DNA of 64,000 nt. Origin: Cherax quadricarinatus. Taxonomy: Eukaryota > Arthropoda > Malacostraca > Decapoda > Parastacidae. The first letter of the stretch is position 1, and each line of letters starts with the position of its first letter. Positions 1-9,095 of this stretch are shown here, one piece after another. The stretch covers positions 62,001 through 126,000 of the forward strand of contig NW_027195404.1 in the NCBI RefSeq assembly GCF_038502225.1. Direction: 5' to 3'. The translations under genes and the position numbers were made by a program. A model generated the notes under the pieces. It was not told where the DNA came from and made no database searches. It saw only the letters and a program-made list of their open reading frames with translations.

Positions 1-267
1 GTGCAAACCTTTTTTGATGAAAATCACCCTCACACAGCTATTGCAAGCCGTGCTGGTGACTGTTACAATGACACTGTTGTGAACCACTTTAGACAAATCA
101 TAAAGGAACGAGAGGTACAGGCCACTATGGACAGATATGTTGTGCGAAAGAAGTCCAGTGACTCTGAAGCTGGTCCTAGTGGCATTAAAAGAAGAAGGGA
201 AGTAACCCCAGAAAAGGACTTGCTACCTCAAGTCCTAATGGAAGGGGATTCCCCTTCTAAACACTAA
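1..267 (+). pseudogene. Tigger transposase, C-terminal fragment
   Basis: The open frame from the window edge to a stop at 265-267 encodes the last ~88 residues of a Tigger transposase. It is colinear with the C-terminal fragments at 32007-32300 and 43220-43450 on the minus strand (shared motifs: ENHP.TAIASRAGD.YND, AGPSGIKRRREVTPEKDL). No catalytic Asp lies in this part; the DDD core and HTH domains would be to the left. The GTG at position 1 is interior to the gene, not a start. Whether the whole gene is intact cannot be judged. Confidence 0.75.
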
Positions 268-541
268 CACTCTCTCTCCCCTCCTCCCATCCCATCAATC
301 ATCACCAGATCTTCAATAAAAGTAAGTGTCATGTAATTGTGCATGCCTTTTTCAGTTTGTGTGTACTAAAATTAACATTTTTTTGTGTTAAAAAAAAAAT
401 TTTTTCATACTTTTGGGTGTCTTGCACGGATTAATTTTATTTCCATTATTTCTTATGGGGAAAATTAATTCGCATAGCGAACATTTCGCATAACGACCAG
501 CCCTCTTGCACGGATTAAGTTCGCTATGCGGGGGTCCACTG
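1..541 (+). mobile_element. Tigger (pogo-type) DNA transposon, 3' remnant
   Basis: This is the 3' end of a Tigger-like element entering from the left edge. It holds the end of the transposase, a 3' UTR with AATAAA near 314, and a right terminal inverted repeat ending at 541 (..GCGGGGGTCCACTG) followed by TA. The same CAGTGGACCCCCG terminus ends the elements at 3208, 3506, 14236, 31693 and 32652; the one at 42941 differs by one base. The left half lies outside the window. Confidence 0.85.
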
Positions 542-560
542 TATATATATATATATATAA
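542..560. repeat. (TA)n microsatellite
   Basis: Short TA run between the Tigger right end and the 5' truncation point of RTE copy A. Confidence 0.9.
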
Positions 561-2428
561 GAAGAGCAGAGTATATGGAGAGTAAAAGAAAGGTAAGGAG
601 AGTGGTGAGAGAGTGCAAAAGGAGAGCAGATGATAGAGTGGGAGAGGCACTGTCAAGAAATTTTAATGAAAATAAGAAAAAATTTTGGAGTGAGTTAAAC
701 AAGTTAAGAAAGCCTAGGGAAAATATGGATTTGTCAGTTAAAAACAGAGTAGGGGAGTTAGTAGATGGGGAGATGGAGGTATTGGGTAGATGGCGAGAAT
801 ATTTTGAGGAACTTTTAAATGTTAAGGAAGAAACAGAGGCAGTAATTTCATGCACTGGTCAGGGAGGTATACCATCTTTTAGGAGTGAAGAAGAGCAAAA
901 TGTAAGTGTGGGGGAGGTACGTGAGGCATTACGTAAAATGAAAGGGGGTAAAGCAGCTGGAACTGATGGGATCATGACAGAAATGTTAAAAGCAGGGGGG
1001 GATATAGTGTTGGAGTGGTTGGTACTTTTGTTTAATAAATGTATGAAAGAGGGGAAGGTACCTAGGGATTGGCAGAGAGCATGTATAGTCCCTTTATATA
1101 AAGGGAAAGGGGACAAAAGAGACTGTAAAAATTATAGAGGAATAAGCTTACTGAGTATACCAGGAAAAGTGTACGGTAGGGTTATAATTGAAAGAATTAG
1201 AGGTAAGACAGAATGTAGGATTGCGGATGAGCAAGGAGGTTTTAGAGTGGGTAGGGGATGTGTAGATCAGGTGTTTACATTGAAGCATATATGTGAACAG
1301 TATTTAGATAAAGATAGGGAAGTTTTTATTGCATTTATGGATTTAGAAAAGGCATATGATAGAGTGGATAGAGGAGCAATGTGGCAGATGTTGCAAGTAT
1401 ATGGAATAGGTGGTAAGTTATTAAATGCTGTAAAGAGTTTTTATGAGGATAGTGAGGCTCAGGTTAGGGTGTGTAGAAGAGAGGGAGAATACTTCCCGGT
1501 AAAAGTAGGTCTTAGACAGGGATGTGTAATGTCACCATGGTTGTTTAATATATTTATAGATGGGGTTGTTAAGGAAGTAAATGCTAGGGTGTTTGGGAGA
1601 GGGGTGGGATTAAATTATGGGGAATCAAATTCAAAATGGGAATTGACACAGTTACTTTTTGCTGATGATACTGTGCTTATGGGAGATTCTAAAGAAAAAT
1701 TGCAAAGGTTAGTGGATGAGTTTGGGAATGTGTGTAAAGGTAGAAAGTTGAAAGTGAACATAGAAAAGAGTAAGGTGATGAGGGTGTCAAATGATTTAGA
1801 TAAAGAAAAATTGGATATCAAATTGGGGAGGAGGAGTATGGAAGAAGTGAATGTTTTCAGATACTTGGGAGTTGATGTGTCGGCGGATGGATTTATGAAG
1901 GATGAGGTTAATCATAGAATTGATGAGGGAAAAAAGGTGAGTGGTGCGTTGAGGTATATGTGGAGTCAAAAAACGTTATCTATGGAGGCAAAGAAGGGAA
2001 TGTATGAAAGTATAGTAGTACCAACACTCTTATATGGGTGTGAAGCTTGGGTGGTAAATGCAGCAGCGAGGAGACGGTTGGAGGCAGTGGAGATGTCCTG
2101 TTTAAGGGCAATGTGTGGTGTAAATATTATGCAGAAAATTCGGAGTGTGGAAATTAGGTGAAGGTGTGGAGTTAATAAAAGTATTAGTCAGAGGGCAGAA
2201 GAGGGGTTGTTGAGGTGGTTTGGTCATTTAGAGAGAATGGATCAAAGTAGAATGACATGGAAAGCATATAAATCTATAGGGGAAGGAAGGCGGGGTAGGG
2301 GTCGTCCTCGAAAGGGTTGGAGAGAGGGGGTAAAGGAGGTTTTGTGGGTAAGGGGCTTGGACTTCCAGCAAGCGTGCGTGAGCGTGTTAGATAGGAGTGA
2401 ATGGAGACGAATGGTACTTGGGACCTGA
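561..2428 (+). pseudogene. RTE-type LINE ORF2 fragment (RT domain)
   Basis: Reverse transcriptase of an RTE-like LINE, lacking its N-terminal endonuclease. RT motifs are readable: VPRDWQRACIVPLYKGKGDKR (near 1060-1130), motif A FMDLEKAYDRVDR (~1335-1375), motif B GLRQGCVMSPWLFNIF (~1509-1556) and motif C LLFADDTVL (~1653-1680). After YGCEAW comes the family's C-terminal region (RWFGHLERM, GRRGRGRPRK). One in-frame stop, TGA at 2159-2161, interrupts an otherwise continuous frame that resumes to 2428. Coding similarity starts at ~561, so the ATG at 506, upstream in Tigger sequence, is a chance start. Confidence 0.85.
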
Positions 2429-2767
2429 CGATCTGTTGGAGTGTGAGCAGGGTAATATTTAGTGAAGGGATTCAGGGAAACCGGTTATTTTCATATAGTC
2501 GGACTTGAGTCCTGGAAATGGGAAGTACAATGCCTGCACTTTAAAGGAGGGGTTTGGGATATTGGCAGTTTGGAGGGATATGTTGTGTATCTTTATATGT
2601 GTATGCTTCTAGACTGTTGTATTCTGAGCACCTCTGCAAAAACAGTGATAATGTGCGAGTGTGGTGAAAGTGTTGAATGATGATGAAAGTATTTTCTTTT
2701 TGGGGATTTTCTTTCTTTTTTGGGTCACCCTGCCTCGGTGGGAGACGGCCGACTTGTTGAAAAAAAA

Positions 2768-2785
<18 letters not shown>
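561..2785 (+). mobile_element. RTE-type LINE, copy A, 5'-truncated
   Basis: A 5'-truncated non-LTR retrotransposon. It starts in the linker just before the RT domain, runs through RT and the C-terminal region, and ends in a 3' UTR and an A tail (~2760-2785) next to a (TA)n run. The 3' UTR is only partly alike to those of copies B-G (its terminal motif reads TCACCCTGCCTCGGTGGGAGACGGCCGACTTGTTG), so A represents a second subfamily; a minus-strand tail of that subfamily recurs at 27560-27737. The endonuclease half is missing. Confidence 0.85.
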
Positions 2786-2807
<22 letters not shown>

Positions 2808-2808
2808 C
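2786..2808. repeat. (TA)n microsatellite
   Basis: TA run directly after the LINE A tail and before the next MITE. Confidence 0.85.
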
Positions 2809-3204
2809 ATATGTCGTGCCGAATAGGCAGAACTTGCTATCTTGGCTTAAATAGCAACGCTCATCTTGCCATATAGGACAAGTGAAAATTTGTGTATGCA
2901 ATAATTTCGCCAAAATCATTCTGAACATAACGAAAAAAATATATTTCACAGAGTTTGTTTAGTATTAAATTATTGTAAACAAATCTAAAGTATATTTAGT
3001 TGGGTTAGGCTAAAATAAATTGCTCTTGTTATAATAAGGTTAGGTAAGTTTTCTAAGTTCCTTTTGGTGCAAAATTAAAAAAAATTACATTAACAGTAAT
3101 GAAAAAAATATATCTTTAAACGTATAAGAGAAAATTTCAAAAAGGACTTAATTTTAAATGAGTTCTTGTTAATTGACCAGTTTTACATATTCGGCACGAC
3201 ATAT
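2809..3204. mobile_element. MITE with ATATGTCGTGCCGAATA terminal inverted repeats
   Basis: A non-coding ~396 bp element. Left end 2809-2825 (ATATGTCGTGCCGAATA) and right end 3188-3204 (TATTCGGCACGACATAT) are perfect 17-bp inverted repeats. The interior is AT-rich with no ORF. The target duplication cannot be read because both flanks are TA repeats; a TA duplication (Tc1/mariner type) would fit. Superfamily not established. Confidence 0.75.
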
Positions 3205-3207
3205 ATA

Positions 3208-3407
3208 CAGTGGACCCCCGCTGAACGATCACCTCCAAATGCGACCAATTATGTAAGTGTATTTATGTAAGTGCGTTTGTACGTGTATGTTTGGGGGTCT
3301 GAAATGGACTAATCTACTTCACAATATTCCTTATGGGAAAAAATTCGGTCAGTACTGGCACCTGAACATACTACTGGAATGAAAAAAGTTCGTTAACCGG
3401 GGGTCCA

Positions 3408-3410
<3 letters not shown>
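3208..3410 (+). mobile_element. Tigger-derived MITE
   Basis: 203 bp element with CAGTGGACCCCCG / CGGGGGTCCACTG inverted repeats flanked by TA. It has no coding capacity. The interior (GCGACCAATTATGTAAGTG.., TTTGGGGGTCTGAAATGG..) is shared with the MITEs at 3506 and 14236. The ends match the coding Tiggers of this window, implying mobilisation by a Tigger transposase. Confidence 0.85.
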
Positions 3411-3502
<92 letters not shown>

Positions 3503-3505
3503 GTA
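3411..3505. repeat. (TA)n microsatellite
   Basis: About 90 bp of near-pure TA dinucleotides between two inverted Tigger MITEs. Confidence 0.95.
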
Positions 3506-3708
3506 CAGTGGACCCCCGGTTAACGATATTTTTTCATTCCAGAAGTATGATCAGGTGCCAGTACTGACCGAATTTGTTCCCATAAGAAATATTGAGAAGT
3601 AGATTAGTCCATTTCAGACCCCCAAACATACACGTACAAACGCACTTACATAAATACACTTACATAATTGGTCGCATTGAGAGGTGATCGTTATGCGGGG
3701 GTCCACTG
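3506..3708 (-). mobile_element. Tigger-derived MITE, inverted copy
   Basis: 203 bp, same length as the element at 3208-3410 but in opposite orientation, with the same CAGTGGACCCCCG termini and TA flanks. The two MITEs and the TA tract between them form an inverted repeat with ~200 bp arms. Confidence 0.85.
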
Positions 3709-3718
3709 TATATATATA

Positions 3719-4970
3719 TTTTTTTTTTTATTATCACACTGGCCGATTCCCACCAAGGCAGGGTGGCCCGAAAAAGAAAAACTTTCACCATCATTCACTC
3801 CATCACTGTCTTGCCAGAAGGGTGCTTTACACTACAGTTTTTAAACTGCAACATTAACACCCCTCCTTCAGAGTGCAGGCACTGTACTTCCCATCTCCAG
3901 GACTCAAGTCCGGCCTGCCGGTTTCCCTGAATCCCTTCATAAATGTTACTTTTCTCACACTCCAACAGCACGTCAAGTATTAAAAACCATTTGTCTCCAT
4001 TCACTCCTATCAAACACGCTCACGCATGCCTGCTGGAAGTCCAAGCCCCTCGCACACAAAACCTCCTTTACCCCCTCCCTCCAACGTTTCCTAGGCCGAC
4101 CCCTACCCCGCCTTCCTTCCACTACAGACTGATACACTCTTGAAGTCATTCTGTTTCGCTCCATTCTCTCTACATGTCCGAACCACCTCAACAACCCTTC
4201 CTCAGCCCTCTGGACAACAGTTTTGGTAATCCCGCACCTCCTCCTAACTTCCAAACTACGAATTCTCTGCATTATATTCACACCACACATTGCCCTCAGA
4301 CATGACATCTCCACTGCCTCCAGCCTTCTCCTCGCTGCAACATTCATCACCCACGCTTCACACCCATATAAGAGCGTTGGTAAAACTATACCCTCATACA
4401 TTCCCCTCTTTGCCTCCAAGGACAAAGTTCTTTGTCTCCACAGACTCCTAAGTGCACCACTCACTCTTTTTCCCTCATCAATTCTATGATTCACCTCATC
4501 TTTCATAGACCCATCCGCTGACACGTCCACTCCCAAATATCTGAATACGTTCACCTCCTCCATACTCTCTCCCTCCAATCTGATATCCAATCTTTCATCA
4601 CCTAATCTTTTTGTTATCCTCATAACCTTACTCTTTCCTGTATTCACCTTTAATTTTCTTCTTTTGCACACCCTACCAAATTCATCCACCAATCTCTGCA
4701 ACTTCTCCTCAGAATCTCCCAAGAGCACAGTGTCATCAGCAAAGAGCAGCTGTGACAACTCCCACTTTGTGTGTGATTCTTTATCTTTTAACTCCATGCC
4801 TCTTGCCAAGACCCTCGCATTTACTTCTCTTACAACCCCATCTATAAATATATTAAACAACCACGGTGACATCACACATCCTTGTCTAAGGCCTACTTTT
4901 ACTTGGAAAAAATTTCCCTCTTTCCTACATACTCTAACTTGAGCCTCACTATCCTCGTAAAAACTCTTGC
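3719..4970 (-). mobile_element. RTE-type LINE, copy B, 3' part
   Basis: Minus-strand RTE LINE 3' portion. The tail is a T run at 3719-3729, followed by the conserved 3' end GGCCACCCTGCCTTGGTGGG..CGGCCAGTGTGATAAT (minus strand). It stops at ~4970, where the CR1 LINE begins; the 5' part of apparently the same copy resumes at ~9096. About 412 bp, corresponding to 12464-12875 of copy C, are missing across the junction. Confidence 0.85.
3973..4970 (-). pseudogene. RTE-type LINE RT, C-terminal part (copy B)
   Basis: Open frame on the minus strand from KSFYEDSEAQVRVC through motif B (GLRQGCVMSPWLFNIF), motif C (LLFADDTVL), VFRYLGVDVSADGS, LLYGCEAW, RWFGHVERMERNR and GRRGRGRPRK to the normal C-terminus (SEWRQMVFNT) and stop. 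The frame itself is intact, but its upstream part (endonuclease, RT fingers, motif A) was separated or deleted by the CR1 insertion. The first few residues of the long ORF (to 4992) come from the CR1 tail. Confidence 0.8.
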
Positions 4971-4974
4971 CTTT

Positions 4975-5129
4975 ATAAGAACATAAGAACATAAGAAAGG
5001 AGGAACACTGCAGAAGGCCTGTTGGCCCATACTAGGCAGGTCCTTTACAATTCATCCCACTAACAAAACATTTGCCCAACCCAATTTTCAATGCCACCCA
5101 AGAAACAAGCTCCGATGTGCAAGTCCCAC
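4975..5129 (-). repeat. CR1 3' UTR with terminal octamer repeats
   Basis: Minus-strand 3' UTR. On the + strand it reads ATAAGAACATAAGAACATAAG followed by a segment containing GGCCTGTTGGCCCATACTAG; the same 3' end recurs at 20568. It is likely the site recognised by the element's own RT (inferred from CR1 biology). Confidence 0.7.
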
Positions 5130-8066
5130 TCAAATCCAACCCCTCCCACTCATGTACTTATCCAACCTAAATTTGAAACTACCCAAAGTCCTAGCCTCAA
5201 TAACCCAACTAGGTAGACTGTTCCACTCATCAACTACCCTATTTCCAAACCAATACTTTCCTATGTCCTTTCTAAATCTAAACTTATCTAATTTAAATCC
5301 ATTACTGCGGGTTCTCTCTTGGAGAGATATCCTCAAGACCTTGTTAATATCCCCTTTATTAATACCTATCTTCCACTTATACACTTCGATCAGGTCTCCC
5401 CTCATTCTTCGTCTAACAAGTGAATGTAACTTAAGAGTCTTCAATCTTTCTTCATAAGGAAGATTTCTAATGCTATGTATTAATTTAGTCATCCTACGCT
5501 GAATGTTTTCTAACGAATTTATGTCCATTCTGTAATATGGAGACCAGAATTGAGCTGCATAATCTAGGTGAGGCCTTACTAATGATGTATAAAGCTGCAG
5601 TATGACCTCTGGACTTCTGTTGCTTACACTTCTTGATATAAATCCCAGTAATCTATTTGCCTTATTACGTACGCTTAGGCATTGCTGTCTTGGTTTAAGG
5701 TTGCTGCTTACCATAACCCCCAAGTCCTTTTCGCAATCTGTATGGCTAAGTTCTACATTATTTAACTTATAAGTGCTAGGGTTATGGGCACTCCTGAGCT
5801 TCAGAACCTTGCATTTATCTACATTGAACTGCATCTGCCACTTTTCTGACCAAGAGTAGAGTTTGTCTAAATCCTCCTGAAGTTCCCTAACATCTACGTT
5901 TGAATCAATTATCCTACCTATCTTCGTGTCATCGGCGAATTTGCTCATATCACTAGCAATTCCTTCATCAAGATCATTGATATATATTATAAACAACAAC
6001 GGGCCCAAGACTGATCCCTGTGGAACGCCACTTGTTACTGATCCCCACTCGGATTTAACCCCATTTATGGACACTCTCTGCTTCCTGTCTGTGAGCCATG
6101 ACTCGATCCACGAGAGCACCCTTCCCCCAATGCCATGAGCTGCTACTTTCTTCAACAGTCTTTGGTGCGGAACTCTATCAAATGCCTTACTAAAATCTAA
6201 GTAAACAATATCAAATTCTTTATCGTGGTCAACAGCCTCAAAAGCTTTACTGAAGAAAGTTAATAAATTAGTTAGACAAGACCGGCCTCTTGTGAATCCA
6301 TGCTGAGTATCATTAATCAAGCTATGCTTATCGAGATGGCTTCTTATAATCTCAGCTATAATTGACTCTAGCAACTTGCCTACAATTGAGGTCAGGCTTA
6401 TTGGGCGGTAATTTGACGGTAACGACTTGTCCCCTGTTTTAAAAATAGGAATTACATTAGCCATCTTCCACATATCAGACACTACACCTGTTTGAAGAGA
6501 TAAATTAAAAATATTAGTTAATGGTTCACAGACTTCCATTTTGCATTCCTTAAGAACCCTTGAAAAAACCTCATCAGGACCCGGCGACTTATTTTGCTTC
6601 AGTCGGTCTATCTGCTTCACAACCATTTCACTAGTGACTATGATGTTACATAATTTATCTTCTTCTGATCCACTATAAAAATTAATTACCGGAATATTAT
6701 TAGTGTCTTCCTGTGTAAAAACCGAGAGAAAATAATTATTTAAAATCGAGCACATTTCATTCTCTTTGTCAGTAAGATGCCCATAGTTATTTTTAAGGGG
6801 ACCTATCTTATCTCTGACTTTTGTTCTATATACCTGGAAAAAACTTTTTGGATTAGTTTTAGAATCCCTAGCAACTTTAATTTCATAGTCCCTTTTAGCT
6901 TTTCTTATCCCCTTTTTAATGTCCCTCTTAATGTCAATATACTGATTCATAAGATGACCCTCGCCTCTTTTGATACGCCTATAAATTCCTTTCTTATGCC
7001 CTAGTAGATATTTCAGCCTATTATTCATCCATTTTGGGTCATTTCTATTTGATCTAATTTCCTTATAAGGGATAAACGTTCTTTGAGCAGCATGTATTGT
7101 GTTCAGAAAACTGTCATATTGATAGCTCTCTTCGTTACCCCAGTCAACAGATGATAAGTGTTCTCTAAGCCCATCGTAATCTGCTAAGCGAAAATCTGGG
7201 ACTGTTACTGAGTTATCCCTACTATCATACTTCCATTCAATTCTAAATGTAATTGATTTGTGGTCGCTAGCACCCAGTTCCTCTGAAACTTCTAAATTAT
7301 TAACAAGGGATTCATTGTTTGCCAGAACTAAGTCAAGCAGGTTATTTCCCCTTGTAGGTTCTGTCACAAACTGCTTCAAAAAACAATCCTGAACTACTTC
7401 TAAGAAATCGTATGATTCTAAATTCCCAGTCAAGAAATTCCAATCAATATGACTAAAGTTAAAGTCTCCTAGAATTACTACATTATCGTGCCTTGTGGCC
7501 CTAACAATTTCCTCCCATAGTAGTCTCCCTTGGTCCCTATCTAAGTTTGGGGGACGGTATATCACACCTAAAATTAATTTTTCATGCCCCTCTGAAAATT
7601 CTATCCAAACAGACTCTGTATGTGTTACTTCAGACTTAATACCCGTTTTTATGCAACAGTTCAAGCGATCTCGGACATACAATGCCACCCCACCCCCCTT
7701 CCCGATACTTCTATCTACTTGGAACAATTTAAAACCCTGAATGTGACATTCTGCAGGCATGTCCCGACTTTTTGAATTAAACCACGTCTCAGTAATGGCA
7801 AATACATCTATGTCACCTGCACTAGCAACTAGTCTCAACTCGCCCATCTTATTCCTAGCACTGCGACTATTTGTGTAATAAACTTTTAATGACCCTCCTC
7901 TCTCTTTACCCTTCCTGCTTTTTTCTATTATTCCACTAAACCTATTACTGTCCTTGTCAATTAGTGCCACTGGCTTTCCAATATCCACCTCATTTTGCCT
8001 ATTACTAGTTCTCCTAGTACTCATATTACTACCCTGCGACTTCACAGTTTTCCTGCAAAAACCCAT
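5130..8066 (-). CDS. CR1-type LINE ORF2: APE endonuclease and reverse transcriptase
   Basis: 978-residue intact ORF. The N-terminal ~60 residues are a basic linker. An apurinic-like endonuclease follows (YYTNSRSARNK, ITETW, VIYRPPNL, ILGDFNFSHIDW, LGASDHKSI), then the RT: SPGPDEVFSRVLKE, YRPISLTSIVGKLLE, motif A VYLDFSKAFDRVPH, motif B SGVPQGSVLGPLLF, motif C KFADDTKI, then DLGVMVSSNLKPRQQC and YAAQFWSPYYRMDI, which are typical of CR1/L2-group LINEs. All catalytic residues I can recognise are present. The start (ATG at 8066) lies 14 nt after the ORF1 stop. The product would nick target DNA and prime reverse transcription of its own mRNA. Confidence 0.9.
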   Translation of the reverse strand: MGFCRKTVKSQGSNMSTRRTSNRQNEVDIGKPVALIDKDSNRFSGIIEKSRKGKERGGSLKVYYTNSRSARNKMGELRLVASAGDIDVFAITETWFNSKSRDMPAECHIQGFKLFQVDRSIGKGGGVALYVRDRLNCCIKTGIKSEVTHTESVWIEFSEGHEKLILGVIYRPPNLDRDQGRLLWEEIVRATRHDNVVILGDFNFSHIDWNFLTGNLESYDFLEVVQDCFLKQFVTEPTRGNNLLDLVLANNESLVNNLEVSEELGASDHKSITFRIEWKYDSRDNSVTVPDFRLADYDGLREHLSSVDWGNEESYQYDSFLNTIHAAQRTFIPYKEIRSNRNDPKWMNNRLKYLLGHKKGIYRRIKRGEGHLMNQYIDIKRDIKKGIRKAKRDYEIKVARDSKTNPKSFFQVYRTKVRDKIGPLKNNYGHLTDKENEMCSILNNYFLSVFTQEDTNNIPVINFYSGSEEDKLCNIIVTSEMVVKQIDRLKQNKSPGPDEVFSRVLKECKMEVCEPLTNIFNLSLQTGVVSDMWKMANVIPIFKTGDKSLPSNYRPISLTSIVGKLLESIIAEIIRSHLDKHSLINDTQHGFTRGRSCLTNLLTFFSKAFEAVDHDKEFDIVYLDFSKAFDRVPHQRLLKKVAAHGIGGRVLSWIESWLTDRKQRVSINGVKSEWGSVTSGVPQGSVLGPLLFIIYINDLDEGIASDMSKFADDTKIGRIIDSNVDVRELQEDLDKLYSWSEKWQMQFNVDKCKVLKLRSAHNPSTYKLNNVELSHTDCEKDLGVMVSSNLKPRQQCLSVRNKANRLLGFISRSVSNRSPEVILQLYTSLVRPHLDYAAQFWSPYYRMDINSLENIQRRMTKLIHSIRNLPYEERLKTLKLHSLVRRRMRGDLIEVYKWKIGINKGDINKVLRISLQERTRSNGFKLDKFRFRKDIGKYWFGNRVVDEWNSLPSWVIEARTLGSFKFRLDKYMSGRGWI

Positions 8067-8080
8067 ACCTCTAACTAATC

Positions 8081-8920
8081 CTAGTTTAAAGTCCTAACAA
8101 CCCCCTCAACTGAGTTAGCAAGAAAACCCACACCTGCCCTGGATAAGTGAACCCCATCCCTGGCATACATGTCATTTAGGCCATAGAAGTTGTCCCAGTT
8201 GTCAATGAATGGTACTGCATTATCCTTACAGTGTTTATCCAGCCAACAATTAATACCAATTGCTCTGGACAACCATTCATTACCAACACCTCTTCTTGGC
8301 AAAATGCCACATATAACAGGGCGCCCCCCCTTCTTCCTAATCATGTCTATAGCTGTCCTGAACTTTCTAACTAAATCCTCACTTCTACGCTTGCCAACAT
8401 CATTGCCTCCAGCACTGAGGCAAATAATAGGATTGATCCCATTACCGTTCATGATGTTGTCAAGCCGGCTAACAATGTCCTCCATCCCAGCCCCAGGAAA
8501 GCATACCCGTTGTCTCCTACTCCTGTCCTTCACGCAGAATGCCCTATCCATGTATCTAACCTGGCTATCCCCAACAACAACAATATTCTTACCTTCCTTG
8601 TTGTCGTTCGTCGTGACGATCCCAGCAGTAGACTCACATTCGTCGGGTAGCACCGAGAATGCGTTGGAGGTTTCCACGGGAGTTTCCACAGCAGTCTCTT
8701 TCTTCTTCATCGTTTCTGGCTTTCCATTCGTCTTCTTGATCGTCAACTTCGTCGTCCCCTGCTGTCCAGCCACTGACCACGATCCCTTCTTGACCTGAGG
8801 ACTCGAAACAGGAGGACTACTACGAATCCTCTTGTTTTCTTCGGTCAGTCGCCGTATCTCCATCTTCGCTGCCCTCAATTCTTCCTTAAGTTGCTGGTAA
8901 AGTTGCTCGATGGAGGGCAT
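8081..8920 (-). CDS. CR1-type LINE ORF1: coiled coil plus SGNH-type esterase-like domain
   Basis: 279-residue intact ORF. Residues ~1-30 (MPSIEQLYQQLKEELRAAKM..) look like a short coiled coil, followed by a basic Ser/Thr-rich linker. From ~residue 115 there is an SGNH-hydrolase pattern: block I VVVGDSQVRYMD, block III SAGGNDVG, and a C-terminal DGVHLSRAG carrying the Asp-x-x-His pair. CR1-group ORF1 proteins are known to carry such esterase domains. It lies 14 nt upstream of ORF2 on the same strand, consistent with one bicistronic transcript. A decayed homologue is at 38060-38797. Confidence 0.85.
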   Translation of the reverse strand: MPSIEQLYQQLKEELRAAKMEIRRLTEENKRIRSSPPVSSPQVKKGSWSVAGQQGTTKLTIKKTNGKPETMKKKETAVETPVETSNAFSVLPDECESTAGIVTTNDNKEGKNIVVVGDSQVRYMDRAFCVKDRSRRQRVCFPGAGMEDIVSRLDNIMNGNGINPIICLSAGGNDVGKRRSEDLVRKFRTAIDMIRKKGGRPVICGILPRRGVGNEWLSRAIGINCWLDKHCKDNAVPFIDNWDNFYGLNDMYARDGVHLSRAGVGFLANSVEGVVRTLN

Positions 8921-9029
8921 CTTGGTTCAGTCCACGGGAGCAAACAAGACACTTCTTCACAGAGTTAAGTACAGGTCAGCACTCAAAGTACAGGTCACCA
9001 CTCAAGAGCTCACAAACAGGTCTTCACAG

Positions 9030-9093
9030 AGCTAAGTACACGTCACCACTGAGCTAAGTACACGTCACCACTGAGCTAAGTACACGTCACCAC
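9030..9093 (-). repeat. 22-bp tandem repeats in CR1 5' region
   Basis: Three near-identical 22-bp units (GAGCTAAGTACACGTCACCACT on +), with more diverged copies back to ~8960. They sit at the 5' end of the CR1 element, upstream of ORF1, where promoter monomers are found in some LINEs. A promoter role is inference. Confidence 0.7.
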
Positions 9094-9095
9094 AC

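Larger units (their letters stand above)
4971..9095 (-). mobile_element. Complete CR1-type LINE
   Basis: A full-length looking two-ORF non-LTR element on the minus strand: 5' region with tandem repeats (8921-9095), ORF1 (8081-8920), ORF2 (5130-8066), and a 3' UTR ending in a short repeated octamer (minus strand TTCTTATG.., 4975-4998). A microsatellite-like 3' end rather than poly(A) is a CR1-clade trait. It sits inside RTE copy B. Other copies of the family: 20568-26105 (interrupted) and 36182-38805 (decayed). Both ORFs are open, so this copy is the best candidate in the window for recent activity. Confidence 0.85.

Noticed and set aside
388..855. Minus-strand ORFs opposite RTE copy A (and similar ones opposite other RTE copies)
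   Set aside because: They are antisense shadows of the LINE frame, Ser/Leu/Phe-rich with no conserved motif.
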